Positions 8,823 through 18,190 of a stretch of 56,402 bases of DNA are shown piece by piece. Below the pieces are notes generated by a model, which saw only the letters and a program-made list of their open reading frames with translations, had not been told where the DNA came from and ran no database searches. Both the position numbers and the translations under genes were made by a program. The stretch lies in assembly GCA_943841495.1 (NCBI GenBank), contig CALSYL010000008.1, forward strand, positions 1 to 56,402, read 5' to 3'. This stretch comes from an uncultured bacterium (GTDB lineage Bacteria > Fidelibacterota > Marinisomatia > Marinisomatales > Marinisomataceae). Position 1 is the first letter of the stretch. Each line of letters begins with the position of its first letter.

Positions 8823-9524
8823 ATGGATAAAACAGCAGTAGCACATTGGGCACCTGAAATAGGGGGACAATTTTGGTGGAATGGTATATTCTTTGCTTTA
8901 ATTTTTGTTCCTTTTATGTTATTTGTTGGTAAGAAATTATCTTCAAAGCAACGTGATTATATGTTGTATGGAATGGGAGCCTATCAGTTAATAAAAGTAT
9001 CGACTGTTCAAATGTCGCATATTTTGTCAGATAATTATATTTTAGCGACTCATCTTCCTCTACATTTATGTGGAATGTCAGGAATTCTTGCAGGGGTAGT
9101 AGTCTTCTATAGAAAACAGCTCCTTTTTGAGTTTTTATACTATTTTGGGATTGTTGGGTTCATACATTCCGTACTTACGCCAGAATTTACCGGAGGAACA
9201 TCTCCATGGAATGTGTTTGATTACTATGTTTCACACTCAATGCTTTTGATTGTACCCGTTTGGCTAATGATGTACTACAACGAACGTTTAAGGCCAAGGG
9301 CATGGTGGACTAGTTTTGTATATCTACAATTAATTGTGGTTTTAGTTATGCAGGTAAATTCAATTATTGGCAATGGAGCAAACTATATGTATCTAGCAAA
9401 AGCTCCAATAGCTGATAATCCTTTAGTGCTACAAGATCCATATCATATTATAGGATTTGAGATTTTTGCGTTAATTCATTTTTATGTATTAGATATTATT
9501 GCAAGACGGATATTCGATAAATGA
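8823..9524 (+). CDS. TIGR02206 (YwaF-type) integral membrane protein
   Basis: 233 residues with about seven hydrophobic helices. The conserved LPLHLCGMSGIL segment and a NYMYL motif before the last helices match the TIGR02206/YwaF membrane family, whose function is unknown. It ends in a 4-nt ATGA overlap with the next gene (the TGA stop and ATG start share bases at 9521-9524), so the two membrane proteins are translationally coupled. Confidence 0.75.
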   Translation: MDKTAVAHWAPEIGGQFWWNGIFFALIFVPFMLFVGKKLSSKQRDYMLYGMGAYQLIKVSTVQMSHILSDNYILATHLPLHLCGMSGILAGVVVFYRKQLLFEFLYYFGIVGFIHSVLTPEFTGGTSPWNVFDYYVSHSMLLIVPVWLMMYYNERLRPRAWWTSFVYLQLIVVLVMQVNSIIGNGANYMYLAKAPIADNPLVLQDPYHIIGFEIFALIHFYVLDIIARRIFDK

Positions 9525-10528
9525 CACTACTTTTAGCATATTTCTTTTTAGCATTAGTTTTATCCTTTTTATGCTCACTTCTTGAAGCTGTTTTATTATC
9601 AACTCCTAGTTCTTATGCCTCTATTTTATCCAAGCAAAATGTACAGGATGGTGCACGCCTAGAACGTTTTAAAGAAAATATTAATCGTCCCTTAGCAGCA
9701 ATATTAACACTCAACACCTTTGCGCATACTTTAGGAGCTGCTGGAGTAGGAGCTCAAACCCTAGAACTTTATGGAGAAGGATCTGTTGCCCTAGCTTCTG
9801 GAATTCTAACTTTGTTGATTCTTATTTTCTCCGAAATTATTCCAAAAACAATTGGTAGTGTTTATTGGAGAAGTTTAATTGGTACAACAACAATGATTAT
9901 TGAAGTATTAATCTTTTTTACCTATCCATTAGTTCTGTTAGCCGAATTTATTTCAAACTTTGGCAATGGTGAGGCTACAGTTACAAGAGAAGAAGTAATT
10001 GCAATGGCTGAAATGGGTGAAGATGAAGGTGTGCTAGAAGAACAAGAAACTGATATTATAGAAAACACGCTAAAACTAAAAGATGTAAAAGCAAAAGATA
10101 TCATGACACCTCGTTCAGTGATATTCGCCTTAAATAGCGATTTAACCGTAGGACAGGTACTTGAGGAGCATGATACCTTAGATTTTACCAGAATACCTAT
10201 TTATAGCACCGATTTGGACGCAATTGATGGTATGGTAAATCGTTATGAGATTATCAATAGAAAAGCAGATGATCAATTTAGCACTAGAATGCATGAGATT
10301 TCACAAGAAGTTCCAATAGTAAATGAAAACGATTCCATTGATAAGGTTTTAGAGTTATTTATTAAAAATAGAGATCATATGGCATTAGTAAATAACGACT
10401 CAAAAGTTTTAACAGGGTTAATTACTCTAGAGGATGCTATAGAAACTATTTTAGGACAAGAAATTGTTGATGAGCATGATTCAGTAGTAGATATGAGAGA
10501 TTTAGCTGAATCTAAAGAGAGTGAATAA
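9521..10528 (+). CDS. CNNM/CorC-type membrane protein with CBS domains
   Basis: 335 residues: an N-terminal DUF21 transmembrane domain (residues ~1-150, three to four helices, with ILIFSEIIPKTIG) followed by an acidic linker and a CBS-domain pair (~190-310, starting at VKAKDIMTPRSVIFAL). The family (HlyC/CorC, CNNM) is linked to Mg2+/Co2+ export or homeostasis; the older 'hemolysin' label has little support. There is no C-terminal CorC_HlyC transporter-associated domain. It overlaps the preceding gene by 4 nt. Confidence 0.88.
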   Translation: MTLLLAYFFLALVLSFLCSLLEAVLLSTPSSYASILSKQNVQDGARLERFKENINRPLAAILTLNTFAHTLGAAGVGAQTLELYGEGSVALASGILTLLILIFSEIIPKTIGSVYWRSLIGTTTMIIEVLIFFTYPLVLLAEFISNFGNGEATVTREEVIAMAEMGEDEGVLEEQETDIIENTLKLKDVKAKDIMTPRSVIFALNSDLTVGQVLEEHDTLDFTRIPIYSTDLDAIDGMVNRYEIINRKADDQFSTRMHEISQEVPIVNENDSIDKVLELFIKNRDHMALVNNDSKVLTGLITLEDAIETILGQEIVDEHDSVVDMRDLAESKESE

Positions 10529-10583
10529 ATAATTAATTAAATATTTGAGTTTTTAAAATCCTACATTAACTTCTTCACCAGTT

Positions 10584-10997
10584 ATGGCTAAAAAACAAAC
10601 ATTCGAATCAAAGCTAGGCAAAAAAGATAGCAACTTTAAATATGTTAAACATATTAAATCAGTTGTATCAGAAGATTCTGGGCATATCAAATTTTTAGAT
10701 AACATGGTAAGGTTAGAAGAAAATGAAAATATTGACCAAGCATTAAAGCGTATGGATGAAGAGTCAAAACAAGTTTTATCATTTGGTGAATCTTTACAAG
10801 AAGCTGTTTCTGAAGATGTTTCAGAAGAAGCACCAGCTGAAGAATCAAAAGAAGAAGCTCCTGCTGAAGAAGTAGCAGAAGAAGCACCAGCTGAAGAATC
10901 AAAAGAAGAAGCTCCTGCTGAAGAAGTAGCAGAAGAAGCTGAACCGGCAACTGAAGACCAATCAGCTGAAAAAGCTGAAGAATCCTCCGATAAATAA
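10584..10997 (+). CDS. Acidic low-complexity repeat protein of unknown function
   Basis: 137 residues. The N-terminal third is mixed (KKQTFESKLGKKDSNFKYVKHIKSVV...), and residues ~70-137 are almost pure Glu/Ala/Pro/Ser. Two identical 18-residue units (starting EEAPAEESKEEAPAEE) come from a perfect 54-bp tandem duplication. No signal peptide or membrane segment is seen, so it is probably a soluble, partly disordered acidic protein. The function is not recognised. The opposite-strand leucine-rich frames here are shadows. It lies 2 nt before tRNA-Ser. Confidence 0.7.
   Translation: MAKKQTFESKLGKKDSNFKYVKHIKSVVSEDSGHIKFLDNMVRLEENENIDQALKRMDEESKQVLSFGESLQEAVSEDVSEEAPAEESKEEAPAEEVAEEAPAEESKEEAPAEEVAEEAEPATEDQSAEKAEESSDK
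10824..10931 (+). repeat. Perfect 54-bp tandem duplication inside the acidic protein gene
   Basis: Units 10824-10877 and 10878-10931 are identical base for base and in frame, then degrade. Perfect identity at DNA level suggests recent expansion or slippage rather than old protein constraint. Confidence 0.95.
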
Positions 10998-10999
10998 TT

Positions 11000-11415
<416 letters not shown>

Positions 11416-11416
<1 letters not shown>

Positions 11417-11871
11417 TGAATTCCATTAAAAAAATCAAAACAATAGACAATCTAGAATTTTTTACTGTTTCTGTAGATTCAAAAAAAGAAATTCCTTTCA
11501 TTGATACAATGGTGTCAGCAGGATTTCCTTCGCCAGCAGATGATTATTTAGATTTACCTATCGATCTTAATGAATATTTAGTTGAAAATAGCGCTGCTAC
11601 TTTCTATATAAGAGTTACTGGAAATTCAATGCAAGATGAAGGAATTGAAGATGGAGATTTATTGGTGGTTGATCGATCAAAAACTCCAAAAAATAATGAT
11701 GTTATAATCGGTGTATTAAACGGCGAATTCACCGTTAAAAAAATTCAAAAAACAAAAACCAAATTATTTATGGTTGCAGCAAATAAAGACTATAAAAAGA
11801 TCGAAATTACTGAAGAGATGGATTTTTCTGTTTGGGGAGTGGTAACCTATGTCATCCATAAGACAAGATAA
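11416..11871 (+). CDS. umuD: UmuD-like self-cleaving SOS mutagenesis protein
   Basis: S24 (LexA/UmuD) peptidase of 151 residues. RecA-stimulated self-cleavage would occur at Ala35-Gly36 (SAGFPSPADDYLD). The Ser/Lys dyad is Ser71 (VTGNSMQ) and Lys108 (FTVKK). Cleaved UmuD' forms DNA polymerase V with UmuC. It overlaps umuC by 23 nt. A LexA-like palindrome sits at its start codon, and recA is in the same window at 26.6 kb. Confidence 0.93.
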
Positions 11872-13126
11872 TTTTATAGCTATTATTGATTGCAATAATT
11901 TCTATGCTTCGTGCGAAAGAGTCTTTAATCCCAAATTAAATAAGAAACCTATTATTGTTTTGTCTAACAATGATGGGTGTGTTATTGCGCGCTCTCAAGA
12001 AGTAAAAGACTTAGGTATTCCAATGGGAATTCCAGTTTTTAAAATTAGACATTTAGTCGAAATTTATGATATCCAAATTTTTTCATCCAATTTTTCGTTA
12101 TATGGAGATATATCGAATAGAATAATGAGTATTATTCGCTCAGGTAATTCAGAGATAGAGGTATACTCTATTGATGAAGCATTCGTCACTATCAATCCTC
12201 GTTATACAGACCCTGTAGAGTATGCTACAAAACTTAGAAATAAAATTTATCAATGGACTGGAATCCCAGTATCAATTGGTATTGGAAAAACCAAGACTTT
12301 GGCTAAAGTAGCGAATCACTTGTCCAAAAGAGGTATAGGAAAGGACAATGTCTGTTTGATCGATAGCAAAAATGATCAAAATTTGTTGCAGCAAGTCAAA
12401 GTACATGATATTTGGGGAGTAGGAAGAAGAAAGCAGAAATTTTTGAAGATTAATGGTATTTATAATGCATACGATTTAAAGCTAGCTAATCCTCAATGGA
12501 TTCAGAAGCATATGACTGTAATTAGCAGGCACACAGTAGATGAGTTGAATGGTATAAAAAAAATAGAATTAGAGTATGAAAATGCAACGAAGAAAAGTAT
12601 TTCAACTTCTAGGTCTTTTTCTAGAATGATTTCAGATATAACTACCATAAGAAATGCTATTTCTTCTCATGCTTCCAGATCCGCAGAAAAATTACGATCA
12701 CAAGATAGTTTTGTTAGTTCGATAGGAGTGTATCTTTGTACCAATAGATTTCGTGCAGATTTGCCACAATATCGTAGGTATATTAACGTTCAACTACCAA
12801 TTGCTTTAAATGATACCAGTGGAATCATTGATGCTGCACTAGAAGGTCTGAATAAGATTTATAAGTCTGGCTATGAGTACAAGAAATGTGGGGTTATTTT
12901 GACTAAATTAATTCAGAGCAATGAGGTGCAACAGTCTCTTTTTCACCCTAGAAGAGAAAAAGATGAAAAAATTAGCAAATCCATTGATAAAATTAATCAA
13001 GCTTTTGGAGCTGATACTATTCGGTATGCAGTACAAGGACAGAATGAATCTTGGTCTATAAAAAGAGAAAAACTTTCACCAAGCTATACCACTAATTGGA
13101 ATGAATTTCTTTCAGTAGAAACTTAA
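11849..13126 (+). CDS. umuC: UmuC, error-prone DNA polymerase V catalytic subunit
   Basis: Y-family polymerase, 425 residues. Motifs: IAIIDCNNFYASCERVFNP (metal aspartate, residues ~10-28), EVYSIDEAFV (catalytic D/E pair), VSIGIGKTKTLAKVANHLSK, a DIWGVGRR helix-hairpin-helix, and the UmuC C-terminal domain with YKKCGVILTKL. It performs translesion synthesis with UmuD'. Expression should be coupled to umuD through the 23-nt overlap. Confidence 0.95.
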   Translation: MSSIRQDNFIAIIDCNNFYASCERVFNPKLNKKPIIVLSNNDGCVIARSQEVKDLGIPMGIPVFKIRHLVEIYDIQIFSSNFSLYGDISNRIMSIIRSGNSEIEVYSIDEAFVTINPRYTDPVEYATKLRNKIYQWTGIPVSIGIGKTKTLAKVANHLSKRGIGKDNVCLIDSKNDQNLLQQVKVHDIWGVGRRKQKFLKINGIYNAYDLKLANPQWIQKHMTVISRHTVDELNGIKKIELEYENATKKSISTSRSFSRMISDITTIRNAISSHASRSAEKLRSQDSFVSSIGVYLCTNRFRADLPQYRRYINVQLPIALNDTSGIIDAALEGLNKIYKSGYEYKKCGVILTKLIQSNEVQQSLFHPRREKDEKISKSIDKINQAFGADTIRYAVQGQNESWSIKREKLSPSYTTNWNEFLSVET

Positions 13127-13131
13127 ATGAA

Positions 13132-13611
13132 ATGAGTTTAAGTTATTTTATGAGAAGTTTTGTAGTAAATATTATTTTATTTAGTTCAGTGTTGTTTTCT
13201 CAAGAAGTTTCAACTGGAAATATCCTAGAAGACCATGATAAAGCAGTGGCAGGTATATTATCTGAAGAAATAAAAAAACAAACCGAAATAGTTAACGAAG
13301 CATTAACCAAACAAAGTAATGACGTTTTATTTGCTCAAGCGACCTATTCTTTTTTAGGTATTATTGGTACTATTATTATGGAAGGAAATAGTACAAATAA
13401 TCCTATAAATTTTATTCCATTGCTCTTAGGTCACACAATCGTACCTGTGCTTGAAATGAAAGAGATAAATGAAAGCAAAGAACCTGAATCATTGAAAAAA
13501 ATGCGTAAAAGTAGAGTGAGAGTAAATACTGCACTAGGTTCGATTCCTTTAGTAAAGTGGACTATTGTTATGATTAGAGCTCCAAAAGCGCTTTTTGATA
13601 GCATATTCTAA
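13132..13611 (+). CDS. Hypothetical exported or membrane protein
   Basis: 159 residues. A hydrophobic N-terminus ends in VLFSQ, resembling the GQ/SQ-type signal peptides of other genes here; a start at the internal Met (13150, MRSFVVNIILF) is equally possible. A second hydrophobic segment lies near residues 70-80 and a third around 135-150 (LGSIPLVKWTIVMI). The middle is Glu/Lys/Asn-rich and probably helical. No family recognised. It starts 5 nt after umuC and its stop overlaps the yjjX start (TAATG), so it lies within the umuDC-yjjX unit. Confidence 0.6.
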   Translation: MSLSYFMRSFVVNIILFSSVLFSQEVSTGNILEDHDKAVAGILSEEIKKQTEIVNEALTKQSNDVLFAQATYSFLGIIGTIIMEGNSTNNPINFIPLLLGHTIVPVLEMKEINESKEPESLKKMRKSRVRVNTALGSIPLVKWTIVMIRAPKALFDSIF

Positions 13612-14129
13612 TGAAAAAAGTACTTATAGCATCAAGAAATCCAGTAAAAATTAATGCCACCAAAAAGGCTTTTAAAGAAGTCTTTACTGATCGTTTTGAG
13701 TTTAAAGGAGTTTCTGTTGATTCTTTGGTTTCAGATCAGCCAATGTCTAATGATGAAACTTTAAAAGGAGCTACAAATAGACTTCAAAACATTAAACATC
13801 TAGAAGCTGACTATCTAGTATCTATTGAGGGAGGAGTCGACTTGCTTGATAATAATTATGAAGCTTTTGCCTGGATTGTAATTTCGGATAAAAACAAAAT
13901 TGGAAAAGCTAAGACAGCTTCATTTGCATTGCCGTTAAAAATTTCAAAACTTATCAAGGAAGGGTATGAGCTTGGTGATGCTGATGATATGGTATTTAAA
14001 CGATCTAATTCTAAGCAACAAAATGGTGCTGTGGGAATTTTAACCAACAATTTAATTGATAGAACAGAATATTACGTTCATGCAATTATTTTAGCATTAA
14101 TACCATTTACAAATTCTAAACTTTATTAA
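13611..14129 (+). CDS. yjjX: YjjX-type inosine/xanthosine triphosphatase
   Basis: House-cleaning NTPase that removes ITP/XTP from the nucleotide pool. 172 residues with KKVLIASRNPVKINATKKAF at the start, VSDQPMSNDETLKGATNR and the acidic SIEGGVD metal-site motif. Length matches the family. It overlaps the previous gene by one base. Its neighbourhood with umuDC fits DNA damage and nucleotide hygiene. Confidence 0.9.
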   Translation: MKKVLIASRNPVKINATKKAFKEVFTDRFEFKGVSVDSLVSDQPMSNDETLKGATNRLQNIKHLEADYLVSIEGGVDLLDNNYEAFAWIVISDKNKIGKAKTASFALPLKISKLIKEGYELGDADDMVFKRSNSKQQNGAVGILTNNLIDRTEYYVHAIILALIPFTNSKLY

Positions 14130-14147
14130 TAGTTATTATATTCACGC

Positions 14148-14333
14148 ATGTTTAAAGCTCTACACGAATTAAGAAAGAACACTAGAGAGGCTGGTATTAA
14201 AGAGGCCTTAAGAATGATGTTTAAAAAATATGGTTGGAAGCTTGGCCTAGCTATTTTTATGTATTACCTCATAAGAGACGTTACATTGTATATTGTAATA
14301 CCTTACTTAATTTATCGCGGTTTTTTAGGATAA
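14148..14333 (+). CDS. Small membrane protein of unknown function
   Basis: 61 residues: a basic amphipathic N-terminal half (LHELRKNTREAGIKEALRMMFKKYG) then one or two hydrophobic helices (LGLAIFMYYLIRDVTLYIVIPYLI). No family recognised. It lies 18 nt after yjjX in the same direction and ends 3 nt before the convergent yceI stop. The balanced basic/hydrophobic composition looks coding, but it could be spurious. Confidence 0.5.
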   Translation: MFKALHELRKNTREAGIKEALRMMFKKYGWKLGLAIFMYYLIRDVTLYIVIPYLIYRGFLG

Positions 14334-14336
14334 AGA

Positions 14337-15069
14337 TTATTTAGATAGCATTCCTGGCATAGATATAATATTAAAGCTAATTTCAATTTCATCTCTGATA
14401 ACTTTATCTTTAGCAGTGTCTCTTGTTGTTTGAAGTTTATTCCAAAATGTTTTTGGATCTTCTAGATGCATTTCTGAGCGATATTGTATATTGAAATCAT
14501 TTCTATTAAAAATAAATTTTCCTTCTGCAGTTTTTATATCAGCATCTAGATTAACTTTCGCTTCAAATGAAATGGGATTTGTTACCCCTTTGATAGGTCA
14601 TATCGCCATCAATTATCATTTTATAGTGACCATCACCAAGCTTTTCAATAATTCTGCTTTTTTGTATTTTGAGCTTAGCTGTTGGAAATCGTTCTACATT
14701 AAAGAAGTCAGCGCTTCTTAAATGACCTACTAGACGTTCACCGGAGCCAGCTGGAAGATCGCTATTGGTTAATGAAAGCATATTAATAACCACCTCACCT
14801 GAAATTTTGTTGTTATCCAAAGTAATATTCCCATTCTGCATTTTAAGATTTCCATCATGGTTGGTCGTACCAAATTTTAGTCCACCTTTCCATGCAAATT
14901 TGCTTTGATTTTGATTCAGCAAAATAACAGGAGAAGATGAATTATTTTCAATAATCTTAGTAGGCATAATATCAAATCTTTCTACTGGAACTAGCTCTTC
15001 TTCAGACCTGTTAAGAGCTTGTCCATATGAAAGTGATAGTATAGAGATTAAAATAAGTACTTTTTTCAT
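14337..15069 (-). CDS. YceI-family lipid-binding-like secreted protein, frameshifted
   Basis: YceI domain proteins are secreted lipocalin-like beta-barrels that bind polyisoprenoids. The chosen start (MKKVLILISILSLSYGQ) gives a clear signal peptide and is preceded by AAGGAAA. The barrel includes SKFAWKGGLKFGTTNHDGNL, LVGHLRSADFFNVERFPTAKLKI and YKMIIDGDMT. After GDMT the frame is lost by one extra base near 14595. The other frame continues as IKGVTNPISFEAKVNLDA and ends ...NIISMPGMLSK with a stop at 14337-14339. Without that base the protein is about 244 residues. Confidence 0.8.
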
Positions 15070-15215
15070 AAGTCTATTGTTTCCTTTTAAAGTTTTTGCA
15101 AATAAATTTCGAAACAAAAATTAACATATTTAGCATTTAACGACAAGTAAGCATAATATGTTGATATAGTTATTTTCTTTTATTTTAATTTATAATTGAT
15201 AAATTACATCAATTT

Positions 15216-15302
15216 GGAGGCATGGCAGAGCGGTTGAATGCACTGGTCTTGAAAACCAGCAAGGGTGCAAGCCCTTCAGAGGTTCGAATCCTCTTGCCTC
15301 CG
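15216..15302 (+). tRNA. tRNA-Ser (UGA)
   Basis: 87-nt class II tRNA: acceptor GGAGGCA/TGCCTCC, anticodon arm CTGGT CTTGAAA ACCAG (TGA), long variable arm, T-loop TTCGAAT, discriminator G. CCA is absent; CA plus the A of the gltX ATG follows. The 100-nt region upstream is very AT-rich and likely holds the promoter for tRNA and gltX. Confidence 0.95.
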
Positions 15303-15304
15303 CA

Positions 15305-16718
15305 ATGAACAATCCTCGAGTCAGATTCGCACCAAGTCCCACTGGATATCTGCATATTGGAGGAGCTAGAACGGCACTATTTAACTGGCTTTTTGCTAAG
15401 CAAAATAATGGAAAATTTTTACTTAGAATTGAGGATACTGATCTAGAAAGATCAAAAAATGAGTATATAGAACAAATTACCGAAGCTTTAGGCTGGTTAG
15501 GTTTAGAAAGCGATGAAGATTTTGTACTGCAATCAAAAAATAATTCTCGACATCAAGAATGTGTTGATGCAATGATTCAGAATGGAAGCGCCTATCGATG
15601 TTTTCTTCAAAAAGAAGAGCTTGATCGCTTGAGAGAAGAAGCAGAAAAAAAGAAAGAGATTTTCAGGGTTCCTCAAACTTTTAGAGATTTTTCTTTAAAG
15701 CAACAAGAAGAGCTTATTAGCCAAGGAGTATCCTTTACAGTAAGATTGAAGGTTCCGGATGGAGAAACTATATTTACCGATTTGGTTTATGGTACCATTA
15801 CAGTTCAAAATAAAGATTTAGACGATTTTATTATTGCAAGATCAGATGGATCACCAACATACAATTTTGTAGTGGCTGTTGATGATTCTGATATGGATAT
15901 TTCACATGTTATTAGAGGAGATGACCATTTAGCCAATACTCCTAAGCAGATTTTAGTTTATAAGAGCATTAGGTTTAAAGAGCCTATATTTGCACATCTT
16001 CCAATGATTTTAGGTTCTGATAAGAAAAGATTAAGCAAACGTCATGCCGCTACCAATGTACAAGAGTATAAAGAAAAAGGTTTCATGGCCAAATCCTTGC
16101 TTAACTATCTTTCATTGTTAGGATGGAATCCAGATTCTGATAAAGAAATATTTGAAATTAAAGAATTGATTTCTGAGTTTTAAATTTGACCAAGTGCAAA
16201 AAAAATCTGCTGTTTTTGATGAAAAAAAATTAATGTGGGTCTCCTCACAACATTTAGCTGTAATGCCTGTAAAAGATGTTATTAAAGAAATTGCACTTCT
16301 GGATACAAACTGGGGCAAAGGTTTTGAAAAATCATTTTTAAAAGATATTGTTTCTCTAATTAAAGATCGATCAAAAACAATTACAGAAATTCTAGAAATG
16401 TCTCAGATATTCATGAAAGATAGTATTGTCGTTGAACCAGACTTAATAGATAAATCATTTGACGAAAATGCTGTTATTATTTTAGGTGATTTTAAAGCAG
16501 CGCTAGAAATTCAAGATCATTGGAATAAAGAGGCTATTGAAAATATCTTTGATAATTTAATGACACAACATGGAGTTGCTATCGGTAAAATCATGAAGCC
16601 AGTAAGGATAGCGCTAACGGGGATTCCATTTGGACCTGGTATTTTCGATTTAATTGTTTTGCTAGGAAAAAATAAATGTATGGCAAGAATAGAAAAAATT
16701 CTTAATTCTGTTTCATAG
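15305..16718 (+). CDS. gltX: Glutamyl-tRNA synthetase, with one frameshift
   Basis: Class I synthetase. HIGH-type motif FAPSPTGYLHIGG is at residues 8-20 and the KMSKS-type loop DKKRLSKRH at ~239-247. The first frame stops at 16181-16183 after ELISEF. The next frame continues at once (FDQVQKKSAVFDEKKLMWVSSQHL...) to 16718 with the anticodon-binding domain. The break is TTT TAA A: dropping one T, or a +1 slip on TTT, gives EFKFDQVQ. The gene is essential, so either the base is a sequence error or the shift is used. The ATG is 2 nt after tRNA-Ser, with no Shine-Dalgarno sequence. Confidence 0.92.
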
Positions 16719-16817
16719 AATAAATAATTCCTTTTCAATATGTCTACTCTTTTTTATAAAGTTTTTTTTCTAGAAGCTCTGGCTTTTGATTAATAACTTC
16801 CTATCTAGTTTACATAT

Positions 16818-16891
16818 GCGCCCGTAGCTCAATTGGATAGAGCGTCTGGCTACGGACCAGAAGGTTGTGGGTTCAAGTCCTTCCGGGCGTA
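16818..16891 (+). tRNA. tRNA-Arg (ACG)
   Basis: 74-nt cloverleaf: acceptor GCGCCCG/CGGGCGT, D-arm GCTC/GAGC, anticodon arm TCTGG CTACGGA CCAGA (ACG), T-arm with TTCAAGT loop and one U-U mismatch, discriminator A. A34 must be edited to inosine by TadA to read CGU/CGC/CGA. CCA is absent; CAA follows. tadA starts 3 nt later. Confidence 0.95.
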
Positions 16892-16894
16892 CAA

Positions 16895-17392
16895 ATGTCT
16901 GATCAACGTCTTAATCAGTCCAGTCATGAAGATTGGATGCGAAAAGCTTTGGGCTTAGCTACTAAGGCAATGCTTGAAGATGAAGTTCCAATTGGGGCTA
17001 TAGTCGTCTACAAAGGGAAGATAGTTGGGCAAGGATACAATCAGTGCAATTCATTGAATGACTCAACTGCGCATGCAGAGATGCTTGCTATTACTGCAGC
17101 TTCAAACACTATCGGAGATTGGAGACTTACTGACTGTACGATGTACGTTACTAAAGAACCCTGCTCCATGTGTGCTGGTGCAATCGTAAATAGTAGGATA
17201 GAATTTTTATATTTTGGGTGCTATGATGAAGATTTAGGTGCATGCGGTTCAAAATTTGAAATTTGTGGACATGTAAGCTTGAATACGCCAGCAGTGGTTA
17301 GAGGAAATCTTTTATCTGGTGAATCATTGGCTTTGATTAAAGAGTATTTTTTTAGAAAAAGAAAGAAAATCAAAGATCTTTCTAGAGAATAA
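16895..17392 (+). CDS. tadA: tRNA(Arg) adenosine-34 deaminase TadA
   Basis: Zinc deaminase converting A34 of tRNA-Arg(ACG) to inosine. 165 residues from the ATG at 16895; the upstream in-frame extension lies inside the tRNA and is rejected. Zinc/catalytic motif HAE (H60, E62) and PCSMC (C90, C93) are intact, with VPIGAIVV before them. It sits directly behind its substrate tRNA gene. The 3' end overlaps the convergent steroid-reductase-like gene by 11 nt. There is no room for a separate Shine-Dalgarno sequence. Confidence 0.95.
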   Translation: MSDQRLNQSSHEDWMRKALGLATKAMLEDEVPIGAIVVYKGKIVGQGYNQCNSLNDSTAHAEMLAITAASNTIGDWRLTDCTMYVTKEPCSMCAGAIVNSRIEFLYFGCYDEDLGACGSKFEICGHVSLNTPAVVRGNLLSGESLALIKEYFFRKRKKIKDLSRE

Positions 17393-18128
17393 AAGGAAAG
17401 ATTGCTTTTCGGTTTTTAGGATAATTATCAAAGGTATTTTTATACCATTTGTGACCAGCAATTGCTCTTGGCACTAAATTAGCCATAGTCCAAATCATAA
17501 ATGATAATCCGGCCAATGACCAGGTCATTAAAGCAAATGCAGTCCATTCCAATATTTCACCAAAATAATTCGGAAAAGAAATATGTTTGAACATAAACCC
17601 ATTAGGGATATTGTATTCTCCTGATTTTGATCGCAAGGAAAGTAAAATATTATCTGATTTAATATTGATATAGGCTCCCACTATAAATAAGCATACGCCC
17701 ATAATAAAATTCCAGCTATACATATATTCAAGCGAATAAGATTGAATTGAGCCAAGAAAAGTACCATTTATATATCCATTTCCAATGTTAAATACAAATG
17801 CTAGTATAGCAATTATTAACGGCATACTAGCTGGGTTATTTTGTCTTAATGGATAAATAATACTGCGATTAAAATAATGTGCCACCCAGAATGAAATAAA
17901 TATTGTACTTACTAGGGTTTTTTCTAGATCACCGTTCGCATAAAAATATATTAATGTAAGAGGTGAAATAATTTCCATAATTATCCAACCAATTTTACTT
18001 GGTATTAATGGCCCCCAACTATTTTTTGCAAATTTTCCATACGGAGCTGGTATGAATAATAAAGTGATAAATGCTATTAATCCAATAGCAAGCCAAATAA
18101 GAACGAGTAATTCAAAATTTTGTATCAT
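17382..18128 (-). CDS. 3-oxo-5-alpha-steroid 4-dehydrogenase (SRD5A)-like membrane protein
   Basis: Multi-pass membrane protein (about six helices) of the steroid 5-alpha-reductase/isoprenylcysteine methyltransferase fold. PAPYGKF near the start, ...FNRSIIYPLR, NYFGEILEW and the C-terminal AGHKWYKNTFDNYPKNRKAIFPFIL match the SRD5A C-terminal NADPH-binding region. The start at 18128 (ATG, 248 aa) is preferred over an upstream TTG (18164); neither has a ribosome site. In bacteria the true substrate may be a sterol, ketosteroid or unrelated enone lipid. The next gene, divergent, is an SDR oxidoreductase. Confidence 0.82.
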   Translation of the reverse strand: MIQNFELLVLIWLAIGLIAFITLLFIPAPYGKFAKNSWGPLIPSKIGWIIMEIISPLTLIYFYANGDLEKTLVSTIFISFWVAHYFNRSIIYPLRQNNPASMPLIIAILAFVFNIGNGYINGTFLGSIQSYSLEYMYSWNFIMGVCLFIVGAYINIKSDNILLSLRSKSGEYNIPNGFMFKHISFPNYFGEILEWTAFALMTWSLAGLSFMIWTMANLVPRAIAGHKWYKNTFDNYPKNRKAIFPFIL

Positions 18129-18190
18129 CGCTTGCAATTTATAAGTAATATTTAATTCTTTCAAATAACACTTTAAAAGGAAAGTATGCT

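Noticed and set aside
10824-10931. CRISPR array
   Set aside because: The repeats are adjacent, coding and without spacers. No CRISPR or cas gene was seen in the window.
16865-16894. Upstream in-frame start for tadA
   Set aside because: It would translate the 3' half of tRNA-Arg; the ATG at 16895 gives the normal TadA N-terminus.
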